NCBI GenBank assembly: GCA_000231825.2
Contig: JH720330.1
Span: forward strand, 374,586-438,585
From: Tetrahymena elliotti 4EA
Lineage: Eukaryota; Ciliophora; Oligohymenophorea; Hymenostomatida; Tetrahymenidae
DNA length: 64,000 bases
Direction of reading: 5' to 3'
Shown here: piece by piece, positions 10,896 to 23,496 of the stretch
How the letters are laid out: each line of letters begins with the position of its first letter
Position numbering within the stretch: the first letter of the stretch is position 1
Program-made: the position numbers and the translations under genes
The notes under the pieces: model-generated
Told to the model about the DNA's origin: nothing
What the model saw: only the letters and a program-made list of their open reading frames with translations
Database searches by the model: none

Positions 10896-13860
10896 ATGGC
10901 TTCTTCTTCTTCTAAGAACGAAAATAACTCAAGCGCCAATGCTGCAAAGTTAAGCTTATTCCATCCCAAGAGTAATGAATAATAAACTAATTCATAAAGT
11001 GTGATCCCACCTTCTCCTGGAAAGCCAAACAAATAGACTTCCTCAGCTGAAGATGAAGGAAACAATGATAACAGCAATAGCTAAAGCAACAATGAAAAAG
11101 TTAGCAATAAGACATCCGGTAGATGGACAAAAGATGAACATAAAAAATTCATTGAAGGAATCTAGAAATATGGTAGGAATTGGAAGAAAGTTGAAGAGCA
11201 TATTGGTACAAGAACAGGAGCATAAATTAGGTCTCATGCACAGAAATTTTTCAATCGTTTGGAAAAAGAGGCTCAAAATAGCGCCAAAGTTTCCGATCAA
11301 TCCCGTTAATTATTAGAAATTATGAATAATTCCTCTCACCATCACAACTCTTCTTCTAATTAAAATACTTCTTCTGCATCTTCTTCAGCAAAATAAGCTG
11401 CAAATTAAACTACAACAACAGCATAAAATAGCAGTAATGAAAAAGCAATTTCGTAGGAAAAGGAAAAGAAACCAAGTTAAAATTTGAATAGTATTAGCAC
11501 TAGCAATAACAACAACAATAACAATAATAACATCAACAATACAAACAATTTAAATTCAACTCATGTTCATACTAACATTACTGACAGCCCTAATTCCATT
11601 CATCCTGTATCAGCATAACAAAATCTCTTGAATTAGTCATCTATTTCTTTGGGAAACAATGATAACTTCACCACCAGCTCAAACAATTACAAAAAAGTTC
11701 AAGGTACAACAACATAAATCTTCTACAATTATGCCTCTAAATTTTTTAACAAACTCTTCCATTACATTTTTAATATATTATAAAAACTAATTTTTTTTTT
11801 TGAAAGCTCTCTTTTTACAATAACTCATAAATAATTTGATAATAGGTTTTTTATAAAAGATATTACTTTTTATTTATAAGCATCCAAGCCATTCATTCAT
11901 ACATCAAAGATATTTTTATTATAGTTGTTTTTACTAACAATTCAAAGCCATTTTTTGGCTTTTATTATTTTCTTCTCGAATCATCACTATTTTCCAAATA
12001 TATTAATAACCTTTCAGCTTCTAGGTTTTTTATATTTTTCCTTCTTTGTTTACATAAGCTTCTATTTTTTAAAGCCATTTATCCTTTTCCTAAGGGAAAG
12101 CTGACACAATACTATATACTTAGTTAGGTTTATAAATAAAAGCATCTAGTTTATAGGTAGCAAATATTATGCATTCAATTAAACAACTCTATTGATCAAC
12201 AAATTGGCATTATTGTATTGCTGAAGAAAATTTTAGAACATAATAGTTAGGAATAGCGAGCCATAAAAAAAAATTTAAAAATTGCAAATTTATAATGAGA
12301 AAAAATTGAATTCATGTTGAAAGAATTGTAAATAGCTATAACGTAAACTCATAAAGCTATGGCAAATACCCTTTTTATAGAATAATTGTGTTATTAAATT
12401 TTATGTTGCAAAAATATTGCCACAACTTTAGAATTACATTTATCTCAAATCAGCGCAAATAACTTAAAATAAATCATGAAACAATATAGCAAAATGTATT
12501 ATTTTTGCAGGAAACATGGAAGATTTTGAAAGCATTCAAATTTAAAATAGATGTGTGCGAATACTCATAATATTTTTTATCATAAATATAGATAGTTCAG
12601 ACATAATGAAGTAATTGATGACAAGTAATAATAGCAACAAATATTAAACATTGGATGATTATACTATTCATGACTATTTAAAAGGTAAAAAAAATAAATT
12701 CTTTTATTAAAAATCACAAATTTCTAATTTTCTTTAATTGTTAATTTAAAATGAACACAATAATAATTTATCACTTTAATCAAACAAGAAATTAGTTAGC
12801 AATTTACTAGATACCCAATCTAATAAGCTAAATAAAAATTAATATGACTATATTTGCTATAATTATGTGTTGCCCTTTATCATAAATTTTAACAACACTA
12901 AAACATTTAATAAAAAAATATTTTTAAAATTAAATTAGATGATAGCAATGAAACATTAGACTATAATGGAAATATAAGCAACAATTAACTGAAAATGCTT
13001 TATGAGTAAGCTATTAAAATCCCTTCATATAATTAATCCTCATAGTACTAATCATATTTCCCCTCTAAATTCAGCAATAATAATTCCCACATTAACTTAT
13101 CTTCAAGTTATAACAATAACAGTAATCACAGCAGTCACAATAATAGCCATAATAGTCATATCAGCCACGGAAGCCCTATCCCATATAGCAATTATAATAA
13201 TCATTATAACAACTATGGCTCTAACTATGGATACAATTAAAATAACAACATGAACTTATATGGATCAAACAATCATTACTCCTACTAACAAATGAAGAAC
13301 ATTTATGATGAAAGAGACAGTAATTAATAAAATTAAAATAATAATTTTCACTAATATTTTAATTCATCAAACTGAATTGTTAAAATTAAAATTTTCATTT
13401 AAAGGTGAAGAAATCATGGAAAAATACACAAGACAAATTTAAGAGAACAGTGCTCAAGAAAACTCCTTTTTCATTGAGCATCATTTGTAATTGTTTGAGC
13501 TATTTTATTTAGATTTTTGGCATTTACTCATTTTCTTTTGTAATATCAAATTAAAGAGCTGACATAGAAAAGCCCAGATTATATGACATGTGTGCATTAG
13601 GACAACAAGATCTTTGTTCAAATTAGCCTAATTATTAAAGTGAAATTTATGTACCTAATTTTAAGAAGGGAAGATCTAGATTTGGTAGTTTCAAGCTCCA
13701 TGATGAGGAAAATGAATCCTCTAACTAGAAATACTAAAACTTTAGAAAAGCATCAATAGATGATTAAGAATTAAAAAAGAAATTAAAATTAAATGATGGC
13801 ACATCTGGTTTTATTACTAATAGTAATAAGCTATCTCCCGACAGTTAAGTTTTGAACTGA
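10896..13860 (+). CDS. MYB-like DNA-binding protein, SHAQKYF class
   Basis: A probable nuclear transcription regulator. Model: exons 10896-11703, 12592-12684, 12939-13319, 13405-13486 and 13557-13860, all phases agreeing, about 555 residues. A single MYB/SANT repeat at about residues 75-121 shows the spaced aromatic core GRWTKDEHKKF...YGRNWKKVEEHI and ends in SHAQKFF, the hallmark of the one-repeat SHAQKYF class known from plant circadian MYBs and from protists. The rest is Ser/Asn/Gln-rich, with His-Asn-Ser runs in exon 3. The C-terminal exon holds a conserved-looking block beginning KPRLYDMCALGQQDLC. Intron 1 is long (888 bp), and small cassette exons may be hidden at about 12510-12551 and 12796-12869, but they would need unusual GTGT donors. 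The start ATG has a good context (aacaaATGG). The MYB call is secure; the downstream exon chain is less so. Confidence 0.82.
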
Positions 13861-15257
13861 ATTTGAAAAGATCTATCAAACAAAAAAATTAATAAACATT
13901 AATCAATCACATAAACATCTTTATCAATAAGTTACGAAAAAACTTGATTGGATATTAAAAAAATGAATGAATGAATTAAACAAAAACTTTATTTATTCAT
14001 TGAAAATAAATAAAAAACACTCACTTAGTTCAACACAAACATTAATTATTAACGAATATAAATAAAACAATCTTAATATTTAATAACTAATTTAATTAAT
14101 TTAGGTTTTTATTGATATTACATTATTATTATACCTTCTTACCAATATATCTACCAATCAATCTATTAATCTACTGCAAAAACAATCTAAAATTTATTAA
14201 TAAACCATCATACATAAAAAATACAATTATATATTTCATTATCACCTTCAATATATTAATCTGTTTGTTGCTTATCAATTATATAATGGATTGATAACCA
14301 ATCAACCAGTCAGTCATTTAGCCAATTAGTAGTTTATGCTTTCTTACTTAGTGAGCATGTACAAAAACTCAAGTAAACATATAAATCATCATCAGGACCA
14401 GAATTACAAGCAAGGCTAACTATAACTAATTAATAAATTTGAATGAGTTGTACTAATAAATACATAAATATTTATGAGTTAAACAACTTAGTTTTTCTCA
14501 AAATATTTTTATGTATTATCATCGTATCATACCATATTGTGTCTCTATAATTAGTTCAAGAATCTCTCAAAAATAAATTAAAAACTTAAAAGATAATTGT
14601 ATTATATACTCTGATAATGAATATAATTATTACTAAAATATTAAATCTGATAGATATTCAAATGTATCTTCCAAAATCAATCTTTATCATCCTTCCTTCC
14701 TTCCTTCCATCCATCTATTCACCCACCCACCTACCCATATTAGTTTTAAACCAACCATTACTACTATAAATTTATATATTTTAGTAATATAGTGTTGAAA
14801 TTAGTTTTATTTTATTTTAACCTATTTTGATCCATCCTCAATTAATTATTATTAATTTTTGAACCATTTTCAGTTTAAAAAAAAATAAATCAATTTTCTG
14901 TCAAATTTTGTATATTTATTTTAACTACAAAAAGCTAAAAATTAAATTATTTTTACTAACAATAGTGTTAATATAAAAACCTTATAATTCTTGAAATCAT
15001 ATTTTTAATGTAAATTAGTTTTTTAACTTTGTTGCATCGAAAAGATAATTTTTTAAGCTGTAAAATATGCTCACTTTTTTTAATACCATTACCATCTCAT
15101 AAAATAAATTAATTAAAATAAGCAAGAAATTTTGATTAGCTAAATTATTTCCTGAAAGTAAAATATATTTTTAGTATCAAATTATAAGATTGGTGAAACA
15201 AATAAAATAAATTTATTTTAAATTTCATATTTTAAAAATTATAAATTACAAAAATGT
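13861..15257. other. Intergenic with simple repeats
   Basis: No supported gene. A 36-residue ORF at 14336-14446 (+) is too short to call, and the open stretch near 14112-14294 is low-complexity Ile/Tyr/Asn. Contains the C/T-rich microsatellite listed separately. Confidence 0.55.
14691..14735. repeat. CTTC/CCAT/CCCA degenerate microsatellite
   Basis: Tandem ccttccttcc units grade into ccatccat and then cccacccacc within about 45 bp, the most C-rich strand-asymmetric stretch of this intergenic region. Confidence 0.85.
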
Positions 15258-18200
15258 TCAATAATTGTTATTAGGTTAGAAGCTATCGTTGCTTTGATAA
15301 ACAAATTATGGAGATAATTATTATTAGAAACTTTTTTTTCTTGAAGAATATTGATTCTCTTTATCACTAAAACTATGGTTAACTCTAAATGATTCACTAT
15401 TAGCACTTTCATAAAGGTCTTCGTTATTTTCAAATATTCTTTTTTCGCCACTGTTGAAAACATTAAATTCACTTTTACTATGATTATATTGAGATTTATT
15501 AGAAGGATTAGTTTTATAATCATTCTGGATAGTAACTGCAGTATTCATTTTTGAAAAAATTGGTACTTGATTGTCTGAATTTTAAAAGTTAATATCATGG
15601 AATGAAGTATTTTAGTTGTGCTAACCCTTTACTTCTTGATTATTCTATTAATATCTATTTACAGCACCTCCCATACTTTTTGTATGGAATTCTGAGAGAG
15701 GTGATTATGGAGATTGCTGTGCTTAGTTAAATTACAAGATATTAGCTTTCTAATTAGCACTTATTTTTTTTATATTTTAGAATTCATAATTAAATTTATT
15801 TTTAGTGGCTGATTCTTATTTCAAAAGCTCATTTTCTTTTAATATAGACACTTCTCTAGCATGAACTTTTTCTTAAAGTTTTTATAACTATTATTATTAT
15901 TTTTCAGCTAATTTTTACATTTCTGATTAGTATTATTAGGTTGCAATTTCTAAATTAGAAAAATTGTAGTTATCATCTCTTACTGCCTAGTTATTTAAAT
16001 CATTCAATGATTTATTATTTTGATTCTCATCATTATTTTAATTTTTTTAAAATTAAGATTATTGTTTTTGCAGTTGCAACTATTTTTGAGTATTCAAAAA
16101 CTTCTCAGAGTATTTCTCATTGTTTGGGGATTTGTCTAAAGTTGATAAATTATTAAGTTTAAAATCATTTTTTAGCTATGAAACCTGATTGAATCCTTAT
16201 TACTGTTATAGAGACTCTGCTTATTTAGATGACTCTGCAATAGAATTTATAAAGTTTTCTTTAATTTACAGTTTAGTGTTATTTTAGCTGCTATTAAAGC
16301 TCTGATTTTTAAGTTATTAAGATTAATTATAACTATATTCAATAGTTTTTACAGATTGGCTAGGATTATTGACTTAAGGATATCTTTCTCCAGCATAATT
16401 TATTGCTTTTTCAATTATTTCTTTTGCATACGAATTATTACTAGAAGTAGATGATTTTTAATCTTGCTGAGAGTTTGTTTTCCTTTAAACTTTATTTTAA
16501 TCAGAATGGTACCTATATTCTGATCCTTCTTATTTACTAAATTAGTCTAAGGAGGAATTTTAGTTGTTATATTAATATTTTATATTACTTTAGTTATTTT
16601 TTGGTGATCCTTGTTAAAAATTAAAATTTCCATGGTATTGTTAATTAGATTGCTGCAATAAATTAGTGCTACTTTTAGGAGTCAGTTAATTAGTCTACTA
16701 ATGATAAAATATATTATTACCATCTAAAAACTAGAAGTGTTATTTCTACATACTAGCTTATACTTTAGAGCTATAATCTATATCTTAGAGTTTATTAATT
16801 TAATACTAAGCTACTTTTTCTTACTCTAATTTTTATAGCATAATACCTTTTATATCTTCCTTGCTATCATATGATTGCAACTATTTCTATAAATTCCAAC
16901 TTTAAACTTTTGATTCTGTTAGTTCTTTCTCTAATTTTGCACATCTTGTAGATAGGCTTGTTATTTTCCATTTTATTTTTTCCTTTAATGACATCTTTTC
17001 TTTTTTTAAATTCAAAAATAAGTATTTATTTCATCTTTAAAAAGAGAAATGTAAAATTTTTTTTTTTTGAATGTTGTTGAAAACAGTTTTAGTAATTTTC
17101 AAAAAAATATTTATTTAGGTTTATTCAATTTAAATATAATTTTTTACTGTAATATTCTTCAGCATTTATTTATTATTTACGAAGCTCTTCTTCTTCTTAT
17201 TCATCAAGAATAAAACTTGAATCTGAGAATACTTCATCATTACTACCACTAGATCTCATTTACTGTTTAAGATTTTAGTTTTCTTCAATGAGTTTTTATA
17301 TTTGCTAGTGTAAATCTTCCACCCTATTCATTTTCTTTAAATTTTCTAAAGAGCTTATTTGCTTTACAATATGCTAAAAATTATATTCTTTGTTTTGCTT
17401 TTTATTTTTGCTGCTTTTTTTCTTTTCTTATTCAGTCGAATCATATTAGTATTCTTAACTTTCACTGATTTAAGAATCTTCAGCTGCTTCTGATTACTAT
17501 TCACTTTAATTAATAGACAGCTTTTGCTTTTTTGTTTTTTTATATTTTTTCTAAATCGGTAGCTCTGACTAGCTTGATTCTTCTAATTTCTCATCTGTAT
17601 CATTCATGCTTTTTTAAATTGAATTATTTTTATAAAAATTTTTTCTAATGTTTTACTATGTAGTTTCATCATTAGTTAAAAGGTTTTATGAATAAGTTTT
17701 GACCATAAGTTTTCTCTACTCTAATTCTTGCTCCAATATTTATTTTCTCATGTTACACAGCTCAAATCTTTTTTTAATTTAGATAAATTTAAGTCAACAT
17801 TTGTAAATTTTAGCATATAAATTCAAATAGAACTTTTTATGATTGATTAAAGGGTTGGTTTTTTTGAAAAAAAAGCAAATAAAAATTTACTTTTATCTCC
17901 AAGACAAGGCTTCTTGGATGAGTTTTTCATTGATTGAAAGTAGCCTTTGAATTTCTTGGCTTAAATCATTGACTTTTCCACCAAGAGCAAATACCATTTA
18001 ATCATTTTATTAAGTAGACTAAACTTGAAATTAATTAGGCAATTTTATTGGCTACATTTACTAAGGTAAATTTTATGGAATTTACTATCCTTTTAAGAGC
18101 TATATACCAGGATTTTAATGGGCTTATTGTTAATTCATCTAATTATTGTTGATTTAAATTTGCTACAGAGGTATAGGAGTGGGAGGATAAGTAGTTTATT

Positions 18201-18666
18201 TATTTACATTATTCTAAAATTACTGCTGAATTTATATAGCTTTCTTTTGATTTTAATTCTACTAGTTATTTTGAGAAGAGTAAAAACTGTTTGAAGTGGA
18301 AGATAAAGGAGAGTGAATCACATTTTAGATAGAATCATTAAAAAACACCATATTAACTTAATTGGAAGATTATGATTGATTGCAAGGTGATAGAGAACGA
18401 TGCTTGTCTCTTTATCCAGGTGCTGCTACAATTTGATTTGTGTTTACTAAATTATTTTGTTTTAATTATGTATATCCTGTAGTGTTGATGTATTAAACTG
18501 GAGAAACATTCTAGGTTTATTCAGGAGAATTCTACTTAATAGTTCTTATAAATTCAGATGAGCTTGATCTGTTTGGAACATAAAAGGCATCTGAAGAAGT
18601 TTTGAGTTATTTAACCAAGGGATTTTGTACATCCTAAGTAGGATTTATTTTAACTTGTCTTATCAT
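15258..18666 (-). CDS. Long Gln/Asn-rich coiled-coil protein, unknown
   Basis: Preferred model is one gene of three exons on the minus strand: 18666-17891, 17767-17148 and 16999-15258, about 1045 residues with TGA at 15260-15258. Both introns have canonical GTAA donors and matching phases (2, then 1). The N-terminal third is Pro/Gln/Asn-rich, ending in a helix around VNDLSQEIQRLLSINEKLI. Exon 2 has an acidic/Lys-rich linker and coiled coils (LEQELEQRKLMVK; RVEDLHQQIQKLIEENQNL). Exon 3 opens with another coil (RCAKLEKELTESKVQSWNLQ) and continues as a Gln/Asn-rich tail with YQSEMQKLAEKQQQQLQKL. Alternative: two genes, the first ending at TGA 17127-17125 and the second starting at ATG 16994. The gap of only 130 bp and the clean splice phases favour one gene. 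The composition suits a cytoskeletal or scaffold protein, but no family is recognised. Confidence 0.62.
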
Positions 18667-19783
18667 TCTCTAAGTAGTATCAAATATACAACAAAGAAAT
18701 AGCTTTTTTATTTATTTCTTAATTTTTGAATTATGCAATGTATTCAAATGAGTTTTTAATCATTTTTTAATTCGCTAAAATATAAATTCACTTGATTTTG
18801 GATATCTATTTTAATCAAATCTTAACGTTAAAAATTAATTCACAATAAAACAGCCCATTAATTACATTAACCTTCCATTTAAATGAAATTCAAATCTAAG
18901 TAATCATTCTTTTTCTCAATTAACTAAATAAATGATTTATTAAATTTCTATATATTTTTTGAATGTAATATTTAGTTAGCCAAAAGCAGTATTTTAAAAA
19001 TGAAAGAAATAATCTGAAAAAATGAAATATTGTTATCTGCTAAGATATATTAAATTAATAAAATTATTATGGATTATTATTTAATTTTTATTAAAATTTT
19101 AAACCGGTTTGTCGAGAAAATGTTGAGGGTAATTTGGGATTTGGGATTTTGAGCTCGTTCCCGTATTTCTACATATATAATAATTATAATATATTAGTAA
19201 CAGCAATAAAATAAAGACTTTTATTAATTTAAGGATAATTAATGAACAACTTAATAATTCCTAAAGACAAATTCATGAGTTTTTAAATTTGTTTGTTTTT
19301 TTTTCATTGAATTAGTATTAAAAATATAAAATGATTAATTTAAATAAATTTTTTTTTTAATGAAAATGCAACTAAAACTTATTATCAAAATGAATTTATT
19401 TTTTATCTTTTTTTATTTTTAATAGATAATAGATAGTGAATTTAAATGTAAATTTTAAATTATTTTAAAGACATCAAGATCATTAAGAAATAAAATATAA
19501 ATCAAGAAGAAGAAATTATTTTTATTTTATATCTATTTTATTAATTTTATTAACTTCAAGTTTTTAGACAATTTATTACAATTTTAGGATGTGATGTATG
19601 ATAATATGAATATGATAGGATTGTTTAAGATTAATATAATGTACTAAAATATCTAAAATAAATTGCCTATTGAATGTTTTAATTTTACTTATATAATAAT
19701 ATTAATAGTTTTATTTTTTATTATAAAATATATATTTTTTTATATCATAAATATGATTTGAATTGTTCTTTAATTTTCTTTAT
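18667..19783. other. Intergenic, with a short G-rich island
   Basis: A+T-rich throughout, except about 19105-19165, which has repeated GGG triplets (gagggtaatttgggatttgg) followed by a GAGCTC/GTTCCC segment. No tRNA or other RNA structure could be recognised there. Confidence 0.5.
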
Positions 19784-22700
19784 TCAAAATAGTTTTTTCT
19801 AATAGTTATGGTTTTGTTGAACACCTGGTAGGTTTATCGTTCTTGCAATTGTAGGACTTGACAGACGTTTTGCAGAAGTGCTATTCATAGCTGAAGATAA
19901 GTAATAGTTATTATTTGGTGTTGCTAATGCAGATATAGGAGATATGCTTCCCATTTCAATAATACTATTGCTCTACTTTTAGATTGGGTCATTGAAAATA
20001 ACTTAACTCTATTGTATGTTAAGAGAGTTATTCAAGTCACCTTATGTTTTATTTTGTTAAGTTAGAGATTTATTTGTTTCTTGTATGCTGCTATTATTAA
20101 TTAAATTATTGGTGTTCATTTACATTTTTTAAAGCTATGTTGCAAATGTGTTAGTTGATGATGTGTTATCTTAACTGGAAGTAGTTATTTGATTATCTCT
20201 GATTAAAGTTTGGTAGAAGATATTTGTATTTAATTAGTTTGTGTTAATTTTATCAATAAGTTCTAAATATTTTATGCTATTTGGTGATTTACATGTTGAT
20301 CTACCTTTGTTGCCTCCATTTTATGAATTTTAAGAATTTCTTGAGGGAGAAGTTTATCTTAAAAGAGTGTTTTGTTTGTATGAGTCTAGATTGATGATGT
20401 CTATGCTCTCTTTGCTTATATTATTTATCAATCCATACTCATTCTAAGAATTCAAAAGGTGAGGGTGAAGACCAGATAGCTAAGTAGAATCTTACTTTAA
20501 GGAGCCAAAATTTTAGATTTATGAATCTATCATATGATTTGAACTAATATGATTGGAGTTATATTAATTAGAAGAGACAGAGTTGAATTAATTAGAGTTT
20601 CTATAATTTGATAAAGAATTGTTGTTATTTTAATTAACGTCTTCTTCTTTGATAGTAAATATTCCTTTATCATTTTCTTTGCTGTCATCTTTTAAAAGCT
20701 TTTGAATTTTAAGCTTTGTTTTTTCAGATGGTTGTTTACCAAACCCTTGCATATCATCATCTGAACTTTACTTATTTGTAGATAGATTCAAAGAAACCAT
20801 AGGGATAGATTCTTAATTTTATTCATCATTAAGTGTTTCGATTTATGTTGCAAGATCATTTTGGAAGATATTCTTATTGTTGAAAGATACATAAACTTGG
20901 TTTTCTCTTGTGTTTTAACGATTATTTTGTTCTTTGTTTATTTGATTAGATTTATCATTGTTTCTAGGAGTATCTTCATGAGAAACATCACCAGAAGTCT
21001 ATTCTTATTTGCTTTAAGGAGTATGTTAACCCAATCTTGAATTTTCTGTTTACTTTTCTTCATTATGGATAAACGATAGTCTTTCCTTTTTACTTACTTG
21101 TAAATTCTAAGGGAAAATACTTTATAGATGCTAAGTTAAGTTGAAATTTAGTAAATCAGATTTTGTTTCCAATTAAAATGGATTATTTTATTTATTTGTA
21201 AGAAGACTGATGTAAGTCTAAATATTGCTTGGTTTCAATACTTGATAACTTAAAGGAGCTACTTCAACTTTATTAATGTTTTCTTAAAACTATTCTAATT
21301 TATCATTGTATTTGTTGTAGATAACTTTAAATGGCTTGAGATCAAGGTTGTTAAAAATATTGCCAATATTGTCTTTAATGTCACATCTAATATTTTTCAT
21401 ATCTTTTATTTACATTTTAATATTTTGTTCCATTCCATTTAACTCCATCATTCCACTTCCTTTTTACAATTCAATATTCTATAAGCTTATTTATTTCTCC
21501 TGCTCAATAACTGTTATTAATTCTAGCATCTTTTCTAAAATTATCTATTTTTAGCCTTCATAAAATTCATGTAACTATAACTTTTTGTTTTCTATTTTAT
21601 CTAATTTTTATTGAGACAAAGCCCTAACATTATCTAATTTATTCATTAGATCTTCTAGGTATTCTTTTACTTTAATCTTATCTCCTTACAAATCTTTTAT
21701 TTTATTTTTAACTAAAATTTTATCAAAAGATTCTTCAAAATCTTCATCATTCTAATTTAAAGCATTTAGAGTAGGAGTTTATTGTTGAGAAATTTAATAA
21801 TGATTGTTAGCATCCTATATACTTGAAAATGGTTCAAACAAGCTAACGGTAGCAGTAGAAGTTTACTATCTAGGAGTAAGCAATGTGCTACTAGGAGTAA
21901 GTAACTAAGAACTAGGAGAATTAGTTACATTAGAGGTATTTCTTTATTAATTAGATTTTTGGGTATTTGTTATCTGATTAAAGTTCAAATTTATCATTTT
22001 GTGTTATCCAATACTCATTTTCATTGGAGTAGGACTAGGATTTGCATTATTCAGTTGAATATTATTATTAATGTTGATTGCTTGTAATGGTTTTTTTTAA
22101 CTAAGCTATTGTTACTAGTTTACAATTTCATGAAGTTTTAATCCTTTCTTTACTAAACCTACTGAACACTAAGTACAAAAATAGCTTACTATCCTATTAT
22201 CAATAATGTAATAATTTGCCTTTTGAAGTTAAAGAAAAAGATTTTAATATAACATTATCTAAACTTATTTTATATAAATATAAAAATTATTTAAGTAAAC
22301 TCATGTTTCATAAAATATTTCTGAAATAAGAATTAATTATGATAGAAGATGTTGAAGGCAGAATAAATTTGGATTTGTTGATTTAAAAACATATATTTTA
22401 TCTAAAAATTTTATTTCATGCAGTTTTTGCTGTTTTGTTTTTTCAGGAATGTCTCTTTTTAATAAAATAATTTCTCTAAATTAATTAGAGAAAATATTTA
22501 GTATTTATTCTAAATTGTGATCATAATTATAGATTATAGCCTCTAATTTAAACTTAGAATTGAGATTTTCATTTAATCTTAGCTGAGAGATGAGATTATT
22601 TAATTGTGGATGATAAAATGTTTTCAGTTAATCCATTTGGAATTTCATTGATGTAAAATATGAAAAATGCAGTTAGATAAATTAAAATTTGATTAGTGAT

Positions 22701-23496
22701 TTTATTTGATGAATGAAATTAAAATCTATCAAAAGTGCAGACAGTAATTAACTGATTTTTTCTTTAAATTTGTATTCAATTTTAAAATTAGTATTTATTT
22801 ATTAGTTACCTATACTGTGGTATGGTTTTTGCAGTTAATTTTAGAAAGGTTTTTTTGACATTGTATTTTTTCTTTAGATGAGGAAGAAGTTGAGGAATTT
22901 AATCTTGAGAGAGATGTAGGAGAAATGACCTGAGATAACTTTAAGTCTCCTTTTGACATATCAAGGAAATCTAATGGTTATATGCTGAGCTGTTAAACTT
23001 AACTATTATTCAGTTATTGCTACTATATAAGTTTTTGCTCAAATTAGTGGGTTGTAACTCTTGAAGAGTACAATTTTTATCCACTATTGTTTAAAGCTTA
23101 ATTTTAAGTATTCGACACTTGCATTTGACCACCTTTACTATTTTAGGAGAGATAGCTTGTTCTATTTTATGATGGCACAGAACTAAACTAAGTGATTATA
23201 TTTATATTCTCTTTTTCTTTAGAAGAGTTTTAGTGGTAATTGGTATTTCTCTTTGAGTTTTAAACCAAACGATGAGAGATGCTAGTAGGTTCAATACTAT
23301 TTCTTTTTGTATTTAACTAGAATGGCTAGGTTTAATTTAAAGTAAAGCTATTATTTGAGTAATTCTTGGGAGAACATTCAGTACGAAGAGGTTTTTATAT
23401 CATGTTAATTGCTTTTCCTTTAGAATTTAATTAACCTACATTATTTATTTAGCTATTCATCTAAATATTGATATTATTTTGGCTGTATGACTTCAT
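19784..23496 (-). CDS. Gln/Asn-rich protein with a split B-box-like zinc-binding segment
   Basis: Two exons on the minus strand, 23496-22810 and 22219-19784, joined in phase 0; 1040 residues, TGA at 19786-19784. Exon 1 is Ser/Asn/Gln-rich and ends with a Cys-x2-His pair (NCKNHTTVQ). Exon 2 opens with NRIVSYFCTQC and GLKLHEIV, giving C-x2-H ... C-x2-C ... H across the splice junction, at a spacing I associate with ciliate B-box-like fingers. This would bind one zinc ion. Then comes a coiled coil (VKEYLEDLMNKLDNVRALSQ) and a very long Gln/Asn/Ser-rich tail without other domains. The conserved pair of ligand halves on either side supports this splice. The 590-bp intron contains an in-frame-looking ORF (see findings), so an alternative product or even two genes remain possible. 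Confidence 0.62.

Noticed and set aside
10826..11300. Minus-strand ORFs of 83-85 codons opposite the MYB domain
   Set aside because: They are antisense shadows of the MYB exon; the plus frame has the conserved SHAQKFF repeat.
13002..13253. Plus ORF rich in Ile/Thr (83 codons)
   Set aside because: Another frame of MYB exon 3; its composition is an artefact of the Asn/His/Ser-rich true frame.
14112..14294. Plus ORF of 60 codons resembling a membrane peptide
   Set aside because: Low-complexity Ile/Tyr/Leu from A+T-rich DNA, poor start context, no partner exon.
21336..21554. Plus ORF of 72 codons
   Set aside because: Antisense to the long Gln/Asn-rich exon of the B-box-like gene, which is open for 812 codons on the minus strand.
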